DNA of 64,000 nucleotides from Bradyrhizobium forestalis (GTDB taxonomy: Bacteria; Pseudomonadota; Alphaproteobacteria; Rhizobiales; Xanthobacteraceae), in assembly GCF_002795245.1 (NCBI RefSeq), contig NZ_PGVG01000033.1, forward strand, positions 1 through 64,000, given 5' to 3'. The notes below the pieces were generated by a model. The model searched no databases and was not told the origin of the DNA. It saw nothing but the letters and a program-made list of their open reading frames with translations. A program made the translations under genes and the position numbers. Shown piece by piece: positions 34,540 through 43,790 of this stretch (within the stretch, counting starts at the first letter, position 1; the number at the start of each line of letters is the position of its first letter).

Positions 34540-35730
34540 TCAGCGCGCCTGCTCGATATAGGCGGCGAGGACTGCGCGCTCCTCGCTGGTCATCTCGGTG
34601 ATGTTGCCCGGCGGCATGGCGTTCGACCAGGCGGCGACACGCCCGATCAGGCGGATGTTGCGATGGATGTGCTCGGGCGCGTCGAGCAAAATGCCTTTCG
34701 GGGCGGTCACGATGCCGGCCCAGACCGGCTCGGCCGCGTGGCACATGCTGCAGCGGGACATCACGATCTCCTCGACATTGGCGAGCGTCGGCGGCGTCGA
34801 CAATGCACCCGTCTTCACCTCGCGCGGGCCGGCGGCGGAAAGGAAGAGGATCGCGATCACGCCGGCCGCCGACACGCCCCACACCCACCACGGCGAATTG
34901 CGCCCGGCATGGCGCTCGTTGAAGAAGTGGCGGATCACCGGCCCCAGTGCCAGGATGATCGCGACGATGATCCAGTTGAAGCGCGTGGCGTAGAGCAGGG
35001 GATAGTGGTTGCTGATCATCAGCACGACCACGGGGAGCGTCAGATAGTTGTTGTGGACCGAGCGCTCCTTGCTGGCCTTGCCGAGCTTTGGATCGGGAGC
35101 CCGGCCCGCGATCAGGCTGGCTACGATCTTTTTCTGGTTCGGGATGATCAACGCGAAGACGTTGGCGACCATGATGGTGCCGATGATCGCGCCGATCTGG
35201 TTGAAGGCGCCGCGGCCGCTCAGCACATGGGTGAAGGCATAGGTCAGCGCGACCAGGAACAGATAGCCGCCGATGGCAAAGGGCAGCTCGCGCTGCGCAA
35301 GACCGCTGCGGCAGGCGGTTTCATAGAGCAGCCAGGCCAGCGCGAGGCTGCAGAAGCTGAACAGGCCGGCCTGGAATGGTGTGAGGTCGAGGATCGACTT
35401 GTCGACCAGGAACAGATCAGCCTCGAGATAGTATACCACCACCATCAATGCGAAGCCGGACAGCCAGGTGGTGTAGGCCTCCCATTTGAACCAGGTCAGC
35501 TCGTCCGGCATTTGGCTCGGGGCCACCAGGTATTTCATGATCCGGTAGAAGCCGCCGCCATGGACCTGCCAGGCTTCGCCCTGCACGCCATCAGGCAGGT
35601 CGCTTCTGGACCGGAGGCTGAGGTCGAGGGCGATGAAATAGAAGGAACTGCCGATCCAGGCGATCGCCGCCACCACGTGCAGCCAGCGCAGCAGCAGGCT
35701 CGCCCATTCCGATATGACGGATCCCCACAT
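34540..35730 (-). CDS. puuD: Urate hydroxylase PuuD (membrane, c-type heme)
   Basis: A 396-residue inner-membrane protein with about eight helices and a C-terminal cytochrome c domain. The first helix WASLLLRWLHVVAAIAWIGS and the following GGGFYRIMKYLV match PuuD-type factor-independent urate hydroxylases; the heme motif is CSMCH near residue 325. The enzyme converts urate to 5-hydroxyisourate and passes electrons to the respiratory chain. The start at 35730 has GGGAAG five bases upstream; an ATG at 35757 with GAGG is also possible. No other purine degradation gene lies next to it. Confidence 0.87.
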   Translation of the reverse strand: MWGSVISEWASLLLRWLHVVAAIAWIGSSFYFIALDLSLRSRSDLPDGVQGEAWQVHGGGFYRIMKYLVAPSQMPDELTWFKWEAYTTWLSGFALMVVVYYLEADLFLVDKSILDLTPFQAGLFSFCSLALAWLLYETACRSGLAQRELPFAIGGYLFLVALTYAFTHVLSGRGAFNQIGAIIGTIMVANVFALIIPNQKKIVASLIAGRAPDPKLGKASKERSVHNNYLTLPVVVLMISNHYPLLYATRFNWIIVAIILALGPVIRHFFNERHAGRNSPWWVWGVSAAGVIAILFLSAAGPREVKTGALSTPPTLANVEEIVMSRCSMCHAAEPVWAGIVTAPKGILLDAPEHIHRNIRLIGRVAAWSNAMPPGNITEMTSEERAVLAAYIEQAR

Positions 35731-35967
35731 GATCTTCCCATCAGTCGCGACAGCCATGCCGCAGCCTCGATGACCGCAACCGGCCGTCGCCGCCCTCACA
35801 ATGTGTCGCACCGATCAGCTGCATTTTCCAGTATGATGGGCTGCAGCTGATGCACATCGTGCGGGCATGAGCTGACGTGGGATGCGGCAGAGGGCCGACT
35901 TGCTGCAGACCATTTGCGGGTGATCGGCATCGACGCGCGACCTTTGCAAGGCGGGGAGAAAGACGAC

Positions 35968-37308
35968 GTGAGCAACAGGATATCGTTCGTGGCGATGCTC
36001 GCAGGGCTGCTGGTCGCGTTTGCGGCCGGCGCGCAGGCCGAGCCGGTGCTGCAAGGCAAGGACGCCTATGGCGACTGGCGGGCCGACAAGCCCGGCACGG
36101 TCAGGCTGATCCGGCCGCAGGATCTGGTCAGGCCCGGCGCCACGCGGTCGGTCGCGAGCTCGTCGCGCGTGGCGCCGCGTCCGCCGGAGGCCGCGCTCCA
36201 GGTGCCGGCCGGCTTCAAGATCGAGCTGTTCGCCGAAGGCCTGCGCGCGCCGCGCATCGTGAGGGTTGCGCCGAATGGCGATGTGTTCGTCGCGGAGACG
36301 CGCGCCGGCACCATCCGCGTGTTGCGTACCGGAGAGGACGGCAAGGTCGCGACCAACGAGGTGTTTGCCAGCGGCTTGCGGCAGCCGTTCGGCATCGCCT
36401 TCTTTCCGAACGGCGACAATCCGCAATGGATCTACATCGCCAACACCGACAGCGTCGTCCGATTTCCCTATCAGGCCGGTGACCTCAAGGCGCGTGGCAA
36501 GGCGGAGACGATCGTCGCGAGCCTGCCGCATGACGGCGGCCATTCCACCCGCGATATCGTCTTCACGCCCGACAACAAGCGCATGCTGGTGTCGGTGGGT
36601 TCGCTCAGCAACGTCGCCGAAGGCATGGGCACGCCGCCGGGCGGGATGGAGGCGTGGTCGAAAGCGCAGCCGCTTGGCGCAACATGGGCCAGCGAGACTG
36701 AGCGCGCGAACGTGCTGGCCTTCAATCCCGACGGCAAGGAGCGGAAGATCTACGCCACCGGCCTCCGCAACTGCGTCGGCCTCGCAATCCAGCCGCAGAG
36801 CGGCCTGCCCTGGTGCTCGACCAACGAGCGCGACGGTCTCGGCGACGATCTCGTGCCCGATTACGTCACCAGCGTGAAGGAGGGCGCGTTCTACGGCTGG
36901 CCATGGTTCTACATCGGCGGCAACGAGGACCCGCGCCACGCCGGCGCGCGGCCGGACCTCAAGGACAAGGTGACAGTGCCTGATGTGATGATCCAGCCGC
37001 ACTCGGCCTCGCTCGGCATGACCTTCTACCAGGGCACGCAGTTTCCGTCCGAATACCAGGGCGACGCCTTCGCCGCCGAGCACGGCTCCTGGAACCGGTC
37101 GAAGCGCACTGGTTACAAGGTCATCCGCATCAAGATGAAGGACGGCAAGCCGACCGGGGAGTACGAGGATTTCGTCACGGGGTTCGTGGTGAGCGACACT
37201 GAGGTGTGGGGACGGCCGGTTGGAGTGGCGGTGGCAAAGGATGGATCGCTGCTGGTGTCGGAGGATGGCAACGGCACGATCTGGCGGGTGACACGCGCGC
37301 GGCAATGA
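35968..37308 (+). CDS. PQQ-dependent sugar (sorbosone-type) dehydrogenase
   Basis: A 446-residue exported six-bladed beta-propeller protein. A signal peptide of about 24 residues ends AGAQA. The mature protein has VPAGFKIELFAEGLRAPRIV and GLRQPFGIAFFPNG, the blade motifs of soluble glucose/sorbosone dehydrogenases, an active-site-like HDGGHSTRD and a later GLRNCVGL. It oxidises a sugar or aldose with bound PQQ in the periplasm. The start is GTG 35968 because GGGGAG lies nine bases before it and the upstream ATG (35914) lacks a site. Confidence 0.82.
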   Translation: MSNRISFVAMLAGLLVAFAAGAQAEPVLQGKDAYGDWRADKPGTVRLIRPQDLVRPGATRSVASSSRVAPRPPEAALQVPAGFKIELFAEGLRAPRIVRVAPNGDVFVAETRAGTIRVLRTGEDGKVATNEVFASGLRQPFGIAFFPNGDNPQWIYIANTDSVVRFPYQAGDLKARGKAETIVASLPHDGGHSTRDIVFTPDNKRMLVSVGSLSNVAEGMGTPPGGMEAWSKAQPLGATWASETERANVLAFNPDGKERKIYATGLRNCVGLAIQPQSGLPWCSTNERDGLGDDLVPDYVTSVKEGAFYGWPWFYIGGNEDPRHAGARPDLKDKVTVPDVMIQPHSASLGMTFYQGTQFPSEYQGDAFAAEHGSWNRSKRTGYKVIRIKMKDGKPTGEYEDFVTGFVVSDTEVWGRPVGVAVAKDGSLLVSEDGNGTIWRVTRARQ

Positions 37309-37317
37309 CTCTCCCCT

Positions 37318-37549
37318 TGCCGGGCTGGGCTATCGCATATGGCATTTTGCGCGACCTGAGCACGCGCTTCGTCCTTCGAGACGACCGCTTCGCAGTCTCC
37401 TCAGGATGAGGCTAAGCAGCACTGGTGCTCTTTTTGAAACTACAGCCGCGCACTCAATCCTCATCCTGAGGGCCCGCCAACGGCGGGCGTCTCGAAGGAT
37501 GGCCACAGGCGAAATCGCTCCCATATGCGATTGCCCTGCCTTGCCGGGT
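37318..37549. repeat. Composite nested palindromic element, copy 2
   Basis: Outer arms GCCGGGCTGGGCTATCGCAT (from 37319) and CATATGCGATTGCCCTGCC (from 37522) enclose middle arms CGTCCTTCGAGACG and CGTCTCGAAGGATGG; inside these are CTCCTCAGGATGAGG and CCTCATCCTGAGG. The architecture equals the copy at 13812, but the innermost stem differs. It lies between convergent genes. Confidence 0.8.
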
Positions 37550-37592
37550 GAGGGATCTCTATCCTCAAAAGTGGCCGTGCGATTGGAGAGAA

Positions 37593-37640
37593 CCCCTCAT
37601 CCGGCGCTTCGCGCCACCTTCTCCCACAAGGGGAGAAGGG
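37593..37640. repeat. Short palindromic repeat near SDR gene end
   Basis: CCTCATCCGGCGCTTCGCGCC is followed by ACCTTCTCCCACAAGGGGAG, a related half-element with the hairpin CTTCTCCC-ACAA-GGGGAGAAG. It sits 9 bases from the SDR stop and could act as its terminator. Confidence 0.6.
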
Positions 37641-37649
37641 AAGAAAGAC

Positions 37650-38450
37650 CTACCCCCGCCTCACGCTCGCCCCGCCATCCACCGGCAGCGTCACGCCGGT
37701 GATGAAGTTCGCTTCGTCTGACGCCAGGAACAGCGCGGCGTTCGCGACGTCCCAGCCGGTGCCCATCTTCCTGCGCAGTGGCACCTTGCTGTCGCGTTCG
37801 GCTTCGACCTCGGCGCGGGTCTTGTGCCATTCGCGGGCGCGGGTGTCGACGGCCATCGGCGTGTTCATCAGGCCGGGCAGGATGACGTTGGCGCGGATGC
37901 CGTATTCGGCGTTCTGATAAGCGAGCTGTTCGGTGAAGGCGATCATCGCGGATTTCGTCGCCTTGTAGGCGACATAAGGATACGTTGTGATCGCGGCCAT
38001 CGAAGAGATGTTGATGATGGCGCCGCCTCCCTGCGCGCGCATGATCGGGATCACTTCCTTTGCGGCGAGAATGCAGCTCTTCAAATTGATGGCGACGACG
38101 CGGTCGAACGCCTCTTCGGTCAGTTGCAGCAATTCGGCATCGCCGCCGGACAGGCTGACGCCGACATTGTTGTGCAGCACGTCGATCCGGCCCCAGCGCG
38201 TTTGCGCGTCGGCCACCATCGCCTTGATGTCGGCGACTTTGGTCACGTCGGCCTTGAAGGCTGTCGCCGTGCCGTGTTTCGCGGTGATCATCGCCACCGT
38301 CTCCTGTGCCGACTCCAGATGGTGGTCGACGCACAACACCTTCGCGCCCTCGCGTGCGAAGGTGAGCGCTGTGGCGCGGCCGTTGCCCATGCCTTCGCCG
38401 GGGCTTTGCCCGGCGCCGACCACGATCGCAACCTTGTCCTTCAAGCGCAT
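37650..38450 (-). CDS. SDR-family oxidoreductase
   Basis: A 266-residue classical short-chain dehydrogenase. The cofactor motif near residue 12 is irregular, with a GAGQSPGEGMGNGRA loop in place of TGxxxGxG. The NNVG motif is near residue 93, the catalytic Ser in NISSMAA near 145, YxxxK as YKATK near 158, and the end FITGVTLPVDGG is standard. It would oxidise or reduce an alcohol/ketone with NAD(P). The long cofactor loop hints at a distinct substrate class. The gene stands alone between repeats and the cyo operon. Confidence 0.88.
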   Translation of the reverse strand: MRLKDKVAIVVGAGQSPGEGMGNGRATALTFAREGAKVLCVDHHLESAQETVAMITAKHGTATAFKADVTKVADIKAMVADAQTRWGRIDVLHNNVGVSLSGGDAELLQLTEEAFDRVVAINLKSCILAAKEVIPIMRAQGGGAIINISSMAAITTYPYVAYKATKSAMIAFTEQLAYQNAEYGIRANVILPGLMNTPMAVDTRAREWHKTRAEVEAERDSKVPLRRKMGTGWDVANAALFLASDEANFITGVTLPVDGGASVRRG

Positions 38451-38694
38451 CTCGGCTCACTCCCAGGCTCGTCCATTATTTTCGTGCAGATTAGCAATCG
38501 CCCCGACCGGAGAGAAGGGCGTGGCTTCTGCGTTCATGTCATTGACATCACATGGAATTGCATGTTGCGGCCGGTGCATCGCACATGGCTGACCCCATAG
38601 TCCAGGAACCGTTCTGAGGTTGCAGCGTTTGCCGCCGGAGCCTTTCCCGCGCTAGGCTCAGTCCCGGGGCTTCCCAACCGCCAGTGGCTTGCCG

Positions 38695-39528
38695 ATGAAT
38701 CTGCTCGATCCGCAAGGACCCGTGGCTGCGGCCAACAGCACCATTTTGGTCGATTCCGTCTTCATCATGCTCGTGATCGTGGTGCCGACCATTTTCGCGA
38801 TTCTTGCTTTTGCGTTCTGGTTTCGCGCCTCGAATCCCAAAGCGCGTTACCGGCCTGAGTTCGTCTATTCAGGCCGCGTCGAAATGGTGGTGTGGGCAAT
38901 CCCCGCACTCACGGTCATTCTGCTCGGTGGCGTCGCCTGGATCGGCTCGCACCAGCTCGATCCGGCCGCGCCCGTGCCGGGCACCGGCAGTCCGGTGCGG
39001 ATCCAGGCCGTGTCGCTCGACTGGAAATGGCTCTTCATCTATCCGGACCAGCGCATCGCCACCGTCAACACGCTGACGGTGCCGGCCGGAGCCGAGCTGA
39101 ACTTCCAGCTGACATCGTCGAGCGTGATGAACACGTTCTTCATCCCGCAGCTCGGCAGCATGATCTACACCATGAACGGCATGGTGACGAAGCTGAACCT
39201 GCGCGCCGACAATGAAGGCAAGCTTCAGGGCCTGTCAGCGCATTTCTCCGGCGACGGCTTTCCCGACATGATGTTCGACGTCAACGTGATCTCGCCGCTG
39301 GCGTTTCCGGATTGGGTGGCGAGTACGGCGAAGACGGATGCGGTGCTGAACGCCGACAGCTACAAGAAGCTGATGCAGCAGGGCATCGAGCGCGGCCGGC
39401 CGACCTACCGTCTCGAAGACCCGCGCCTGTTCGACCTGATCGCGACCCAGCACATTCCGCCGGGACCCGGGCCGGAGCTCGCATCCGAAGCGGGCCGGTC
39501 GCACAGTGGAGGCCATGATGCTCGGTAA
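38695..39528 (+). CDS. cyoA: Cytochrome o ubiquinol oxidase subunit II
   Basis: A 277-residue subunit II of a heme-copper quinol oxidase. Two membrane helices (about residues 18-45 and 60-82) precede a periplasmic cupredoxin domain with AVSLDWKWLFIYPDQRIATV and NTFFIPQLGSMIYTM. The Cys and His ligands of the copper-A centre are absent, as expected for a quinol oxidase. Enterobacterial CyoA has a lipoprotein signal before SALLDPKG; here the protein starts directly at MNLLDPQG and no lipobox can be read upstream. It overlaps cyoB by 11 bases. Confidence 0.9.
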   Translation: MNLLDPQGPVAAANSTILVDSVFIMLVIVVPTIFAILAFAFWFRASNPKARYRPEFVYSGRVEMVVWAIPALTVILLGGVAWIGSHQLDPAAPVPGTGSPVRIQAVSLDWKWLFIYPDQRIATVNTLTVPAGAELNFQLTSSSVMNTFFIPQLGSMIYTMNGMVTKLNLRADNEGKLQGLSAHFSGDGFPDMMFDVNVISPLAFPDWVASTAKTDAVLNADSYKKLMQQGIERGRPTYRLEDPRLFDLIATQHIPPGPGPELASEAGRSHSGGHDAR

Positions 39529-41518
39529 GCTCGATTGGTCGGCGATTCCGTTTGATCAACCGATTCCGCTCGTCGCCGGCGCGATGGTGCTGGTCGCGAT
39601 CCTCGGCGTGCTGGCCTGGGTCGTGGTGAAGGGACATCTGCCCTATCTCTGGCATGAATGGATCACCAGCGTCGATCACAAGCGCATCGGCGTCATGTAC
39701 ATCCTGCTCGCCTCGGTGATGCTGCTGCGCGGCGGCAGCGACGCCATCATGATGCGGATCCAGCAGGCGGTGGCCTACCAGTCACAGGGTTATCTGCCGC
39801 CGGAGCACTACAACCAGATCTTCTCGGCGCACGGCACCATCATGATCTTCTTCGTGGCGATGCCGTTCGTGATCGGGCTGATGAACCTCGTCGTGCCGCT
39901 CCAGCTCGGCGTGCGCGACGTCGCCTTCCCGACGCTGAATTCCGTCGGCTTCTGGCTGACCGCGACCGGCGCGCTGCTGGTCAATATCTCGCTCGTGGTC
40001 GGCGAGTTCGCGCGCACCGGCTGGCTCGCCTTTCCGCCGCTGTCGGAATTGTCCTACTCGCCGGGCGTCGGCGTCGACTATTACGCCTGGTCGCTGCAGA
40101 TCTCCGGCGTCGGCACGCTGGTGGCCGGCATCAATCTCGTCACCACCGTGCTGAAGCTGCGCACCAAGGGCATGAACTATCTGCGCATGCCGATGTTCTG
40201 CTGGACCACGCTGGCCTCGAACCTTCTGATCGTCGCCGCGTTCCCGATCCTCACCGCGACGCTCGCGATGCTGCTGCTCGACCGTTATCTCGGCTTTCAC
40301 TTCTTCACCAACGAGGCCGGCGGCAACGTCATGATGTTCATGAACCTGATCTGGGCCTGGGGCCATCCGGAGGTCTACATCCTTGTGCTGCCCGCCTTCG
40401 GTATCTTCTCGGAGGTGGTCTCGACCTTCTCCGGCAAGGCGCTGTTCGGCTACCGCTCCATGGTGCTGGCGACCATGGCGATCTGCGTGATCTCCTTCAT
40501 GGTCTGGCTGCATCACTTCTTCACGATGGGGGCGGGGCCGGACGTCAACGCCATCTTCGGCATCGCCAGCATGATCATCGCAGTGCCGACCGGCGTGAAG
40601 ATCTACAACTGGCTGTTCACGATGTATGGCGGCCGCATCCGTCTTGCGACGCCGATGCTGTGGGCGGTCGGCTTCATGGTCACCTTCATCATCGGCGGAT
40701 TGACCGGCGTCCTCGTCGCGGTGCCGCCAGCCGATTTCATGCTCCACAACAGCATGTTCCTGGTTGCGCATTTCCACAACGTCATCATCGGCGGCGTTCT
40801 GTTCGGCGCCTTTGCCGGCTTCGAATACTGGTTTCCGAAGGCGTTCGGTTTCCGCCTCGACGAGCGCTGGGGCAAGGCCGCGTTCTGGTTCACCTTCACA
40901 GGCTTCTACGTCACCTTCATGCCGCTCTACATTGCCGGCATGCTCGGCATGACCAGGCGCATGCAGCACTATGACGTCGCGGCCTGGCGGCCCTGGATGA
41001 TCATTGCGGCAGTCGGCATGGCCGTGCTGACGATCGGCGTGATCTGCCAGATCATGCAGCTCGTGGTCAGCATCCGCAATCGCGAGGCGCTGCGCGATCG
41101 CACCGGCGATCCCTGGGACGGGCGCTCGCTGGAATGGGCGACCTCGTCGCCACCGCCGGTGTTCAATTTCGCGTTCAATCCAGATGTGCGTGGCGAGGAT
41201 GCCTATTGGGAGATGAAGGCGCATGCCCGGCAGCAATCGTTCGCGCATGAAGAGCCCGAATATCAGGACATCGAGATGCCGCGCAATTCCCCCACCGGCT
41301 TCGTCTGCGCGTTCTTCGCCACCATCATGGGCTTCGCGCTGATCTGGCACATCTGGTGGATGGTGATCCTGGGGGGTATCGGCGCGTTCGCGACCTTTGT
41401 CGTATTCGCCTGGCGCGATCATGACGAATACGTCATCCCGGCCGAAGAAGTTGCCCGCATCGATCGCGTCAATCTCGAGGAGCGGCGCAGCCTCGTCAGC
41501 ATGGCGGGAGCAGTCTGA
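39518..41518 (+). CDS. cyoB: Cytochrome o ubiquinol oxidase subunit I
   Basis: The 666-residue catalytic subunit, with about fifteen membrane helices. Copper-B and heme ligands are in WAWGHPEVYILVLP (His with cross-linked Tyr), WLHHFF and FLVAHFHNV. The quinol-site region GGSDAIMMR and a nearby AHG are as in E. coli CyoB, and GDPWDGRSLEWATSSPPP lies near the C-terminus. It reduces O2 to water with ubiquinol and pumps protons. ATG 39518 (MLGKLDWSAIPF) aligns with E. coli MFGKLSLDAVPF and has GGAGG at five bases. Confidence 0.95.
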   Translation: MLGKLDWSAIPFDQPIPLVAGAMVLVAILGVLAWVVVKGHLPYLWHEWITSVDHKRIGVMYILLASVMLLRGGSDAIMMRIQQAVAYQSQGYLPPEHYNQIFSAHGTIMIFFVAMPFVIGLMNLVVPLQLGVRDVAFPTLNSVGFWLTATGALLVNISLVVGEFARTGWLAFPPLSELSYSPGVGVDYYAWSLQISGVGTLVAGINLVTTVLKLRTKGMNYLRMPMFCWTTLASNLLIVAAFPILTATLAMLLLDRYLGFHFFTNEAGGNVMMFMNLIWAWGHPEVYILVLPAFGIFSEVVSTFSGKALFGYRSMVLATMAICVISFMVWLHHFFTMGAGPDVNAIFGIASMIIAVPTGVKIYNWLFTMYGGRIRLATPMLWAVGFMVTFIIGGLTGVLVAVPPADFMLHNSMFLVAHFHNVIIGGVLFGAFAGFEYWFPKAFGFRLDERWGKAAFWFTFTGFYVTFMPLYIAGMLGMTRRMQHYDVAAWRPWMIIAAVGMAVLTIGVICQIMQLVVSIRNREALRDRTGDPWDGRSLEWATSSPPPVFNFAFNPDVRGEDAYWEMKAHARQQSFAHEEPEYQDIEMPRNSPTGFVCAFFATIMGFALIWHIWWMVILGGIGAFATFVVFAWRDHDEYVIPAEEVARIDRVNLEERRSLVSMAGAV

Positions 41519-42159
41519 TGACGATGACCGCGACCGTCGGCCACGCCCGTGCCGATCCCCATCACATCGGCGTCGTCATCGAGCATCCCGGGCCCGCGCC
41601 GAAGCGGATCGTGACCGCCTACGGCTTCTGGATCTTCCTGCTCTCCGATATCGTGATGTTCTCTTGCTTCTTCGCGGCCTATGCCGTGCTGGTCGGCCAG
41701 ACCGCCGGCGGCCCGAAGGGTGCGGAGATCTTCGAACAGAGGAACGTCGCGATCGAGACGGTCTGCCTGCTGCTCTCGAGCTTCACCTGCGGCATGGCCA
41801 GCATCGCCGCCGACGTGCGCAGCCGGTTCTGGTTCTATCTCGGCATGAGCGTGACCTGCGTGCTCGGCCTCATATTCCTGGCCATCGAGTTCCGCGAATT
41901 CGCCGACCTTGTCGCTCGTGGCTACGGCCCGTCGCGCAGTGCGTTCCTGACCGCGTTCTTCTCGCTGGTCGGCTGCCACGGCCTGCATGTTTCTGCCGGC
42001 GTGCTCTGGCTGCTCACCATGATGGCCCAGGTGTTCGCAAAGGGCTTTCGCGCCGACGTGTTGCGGCGGATGATGTGCTTTGCACTGTTCTGGCACGCAC
42101 TCGACATCATTTGGGTCGGGGTGTTCTCCGTCGTCTACCTGCTTGGGGGTGCCCCATGA
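41518..42159 (+). CDS. cyoC: Cytochrome o ubiquinol oxidase subunit III
   Basis: A 213-residue subunit III with five membrane helices, the layout of CyoC. Signature segments are YGFWIFLLSDIVMFSCFFA, IEFREF, and the final CFALFWHALDIIWVGVFSVV. It stabilises the oxidase and is needed for assembly. The ATG shares one base with the cyoB stop and its own stop overlaps cyoD by four bases, so translation is coupled. Confidence 0.93.
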   Translation: MTMTATVGHARADPHHIGVVIEHPGPAPKRIVTAYGFWIFLLSDIVMFSCFFAAYAVLVGQTAGGPKGAEIFEQRNVAIETVCLLLSSFTCGMASIAADVRSRFWFYLGMSVTCVLGLIFLAIEFREFADLVARGYGPSRSAFLTAFFSLVGCHGLHVSAGVLWLLTMMAQVFAKGFRADVLRRMMCFALFWHALDIIWVGVFSVVYLLGGAP

Positions 42160-42542
42160 GCGATCAGACGCATATTCCGGCCGGGCACGATCTCGCGCCG
42201 GGCGAGGAAGAGCAGCATAGCGTCGGCGAGCGGATCCTGGGCTATGTCGTCGGTCTTGTTCTGGCGCTGTTGCTCACGGCGACGTCGTTCTTCATCGCCG
42301 GCACGGACCTCGTCTGGCAACCCTCGATTCCCGTCGCGCTGATCGTGCTCGCGATCGCGCAGATGGGCGTGCACCTCGTGTTCTTCCTGCACATCACCAC
42401 CGGCCCCGACAACACCAACAACGTGCTGGCGCTTGCCTTCGGACTGCTGATCGTCTTCCTGGTGGTGGGCGGCACGGTCTGGATCATGTCGCATCTGAAC
42501 GCGAACATGCCGCCGATGGATCAGATCATGCGGATGCAGTGA
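42156..42542 (+). CDS. cyoD: Cytochrome o ubiquinol oxidase subunit IV
   Basis: A 128-residue subunit IV with three hydrophobic helices after a polar N-terminus. RILGYVVGLVLALLLTATSF and AQMGVHLVFFLHI match CyoD. It assists assembly of the copper-B centre. This is the last gene of the operon; no cyoE (heme O synthase) follows in the window, so heme O must be supplied by another locus. Confidence 0.92.
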   Translation: MSDQTHIPAGHDLAPGEEEQHSVGERILGYVVGLVLALLLTATSFFIAGTDLVWQPSIPVALIVLAIAQMGVHLVFFLHITTGPDNTNNVLALAFGLLIVFLVVGGTVWIMSHLNANMPPMDQIMRMQ

Positions 42543-42585
42543 TAGTGCGCGATGGCGCGACGATATTTGACTCGGTCGGTTGTTC

Positions 42586-42746
42586 GGGTTCACCTCTCCC
42601 CAGCGGGGAGAGGTCGGATTGCGGCGCGCAATTGCGCGCCTGAGCAATCCGGGTGAGGGGCCGCCACATGGCCGCGAGACTGTAACCCCTCACCCGGATC
42701 GCATCTTTGATGCGATCCGACCTCTCCCTTCGGGAGAGGTGAACCC
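42586..42746. repeat. Large inverted repeat after cyoD
   Basis: GGTTCACCTCTCCC ... GGGAGAGGTCGGATT on the left is mirrored by CCGACCTCTCCC ... GGGAGAGGTGAACC on the right, with inner GGGTGAGGGG / CCCCTCACCC arms. The 160-base element is a variant of the dispersed intergenic palindromes and may also end cyo transcription. Confidence 0.8.
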
Positions 42747-42791
42747 GGAGCTCGCATCGATTCAACCAAGACTCACTTTGCTTTAGCGCCG

Positions 42792-42876
42792 CTCCAAAAG
42801 AAGAGCCGCTTGTGGTGACAAGCGGCCCAAGTCTAGGGAGGAAACGCCCGAGCAAGGACAATCCGATGAGGATCGT
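42792..42876 (-). ncRNA. Probable mmgR/suhB-family (alpha-r8) small RNA
   Basis: On the minus strand a small hairpin ATCC-TCATC-GGAT (42873-42861) is followed by single-stranded TTTCCTCCCT (42844-42835) and a perfect stem GCCGCTTGT-CACC-ACAAGCGGC with a TCTTCTTTT tail. This order (5' hairpin, TTTCCTCCC core, terminator stem) is how I recall the alphaproteobacterial MmgR/suhB RNA. The anti-Shine-Dalgarno core suggests translational control of mRNAs. The 5' end is estimated. No protein frame here is credible. Confidence 0.6.
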
Positions 42877-43001
42877 CTGCCAAGGGAAGCACTCGCGCAA
42901 AGCGCGTGCGCACCTTGATAAGTGCAGCAACTCCCGACGAAGTTCAATTCCGGATCAATACGGTCTCGAACTACCACTCACGGATGCGTGAACCAACTCG
43001 C

Positions 43002-43790
43002 TCACTTTGGCCGGCGGCAATTGTAGGCCTTGCGGAAACCGGCCGCCTGGGCGTCGTCCTCAGAGCAGAACCAGCGGTCGGGCTTGGTGGTCGCCGGATA
43101 GCTCGGGCAACCGCGCAGATGATAGATGCCGATATTGCCGGTGACGCGGGCGCGCACCGCGAGCTTGCCCTTGATGCTGCAGCTGGGCGGCATGGTCAGC
43201 TCCTCCGGGAACAGCACGGCGCGAATTTCCTTGTCGCGATCGGGCCGGCAGGCGGCGCCCAGCAGCGCGCCGTCCTTCTTGCCGCTACGGAAATCTTGCG
43301 GCGCAACAAAGCAGCCCTTCCAGATGCCAGCCGCCGCCGTCTTGGCCTCGGTGGCCGCCGGCTTGACGTTGGCCTTGATCGGCTCGCGCGCGAGGGCAAA
43401 GCCGAGCTTGATCAGCTGCTCGTTCAAGCTGGCCTTGTCGCCTTCGGCCGTGCAGATGGCGCGGTGCCGCTTGCCAAAACTCTTCTCGGGTCCGACATCG
43501 TCGCAGCGCACGGAGCGCTTGTTGATCAGCTTCGTCAGCTGGTCGCGGGCCTCGATGCCGCAGGTCCAGGAATCGGCGTGATCGTCGATGCAGACCTGGT
43601 CCAGCTCGGGCGCGTCGACGCCGTCGAGCCGGTAGGTGACGTCGCCGAGCTGGATCGAGTTGCCGTCACGGACCGTCGCGGCGCCGGTCAGCGCGGCGAC
43701 TGGTCCGGACGAAGCCAGAAATCCGGACAAGGCGAATAACGAAACGAGCGCAGAAGCGCGGGCGGCGGCAAAGAATTTCTGGAAGGACAT
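43002..43790 (-). CDS. Exported thermonuclease (SNase)-like protein
   Basis: A 262-residue secreted protein. The signal peptide ends near residue 33 (VAALT). An SNase-like domain follows with VRDGNSIQLGDVTYRLDGVDAPE, where the arginine and the DAPE motif match catalytic positions of staphylococcal nuclease, and GKRHRAICTAEG for the later part of the fold. A C-terminal 90-residue Cys-rich segment has no clear counterpart. It may be a nuclease or an inactive relative. The mmgR-like RNA lies about 125 bases after its stop on the same strand. Confidence 0.7.
   Translation of the reverse strand: MSFQKFFAAARASALVSLFALSGFLASSGPVAALTGAATVRDGNSIQLGDVTYRLDGVDAPELDQVCIDDHADSWTCGIEARDQLTKLINKRSVRCDDVGPEKSFGKRHRAICTAEGDKASLNEQLIKLGFALAREPIKANVKPAATEAKTAAAGIWKGCFVAPQDFRSGKKDGALLGAACRPDRDKEIRAVLFPEELTMPPSCSIKGKLAVRARVTGNIGIYHLRGCPSYPATTKPDRWFCSEDDAQAAGFRKAYNCRRPK

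Noticed and set aside
38542..38570. TTGACA as a -35 element for the cyo operon
   Set aside because: No acceptable -10 hexamer lies 16-18 bases downstream.
39782..41422. 546-codon minus-strand frame opposite cyoB
   Set aside because: Low-complexity His/Asp/Arg composition with no recognisable domain; shadow of cyoB.
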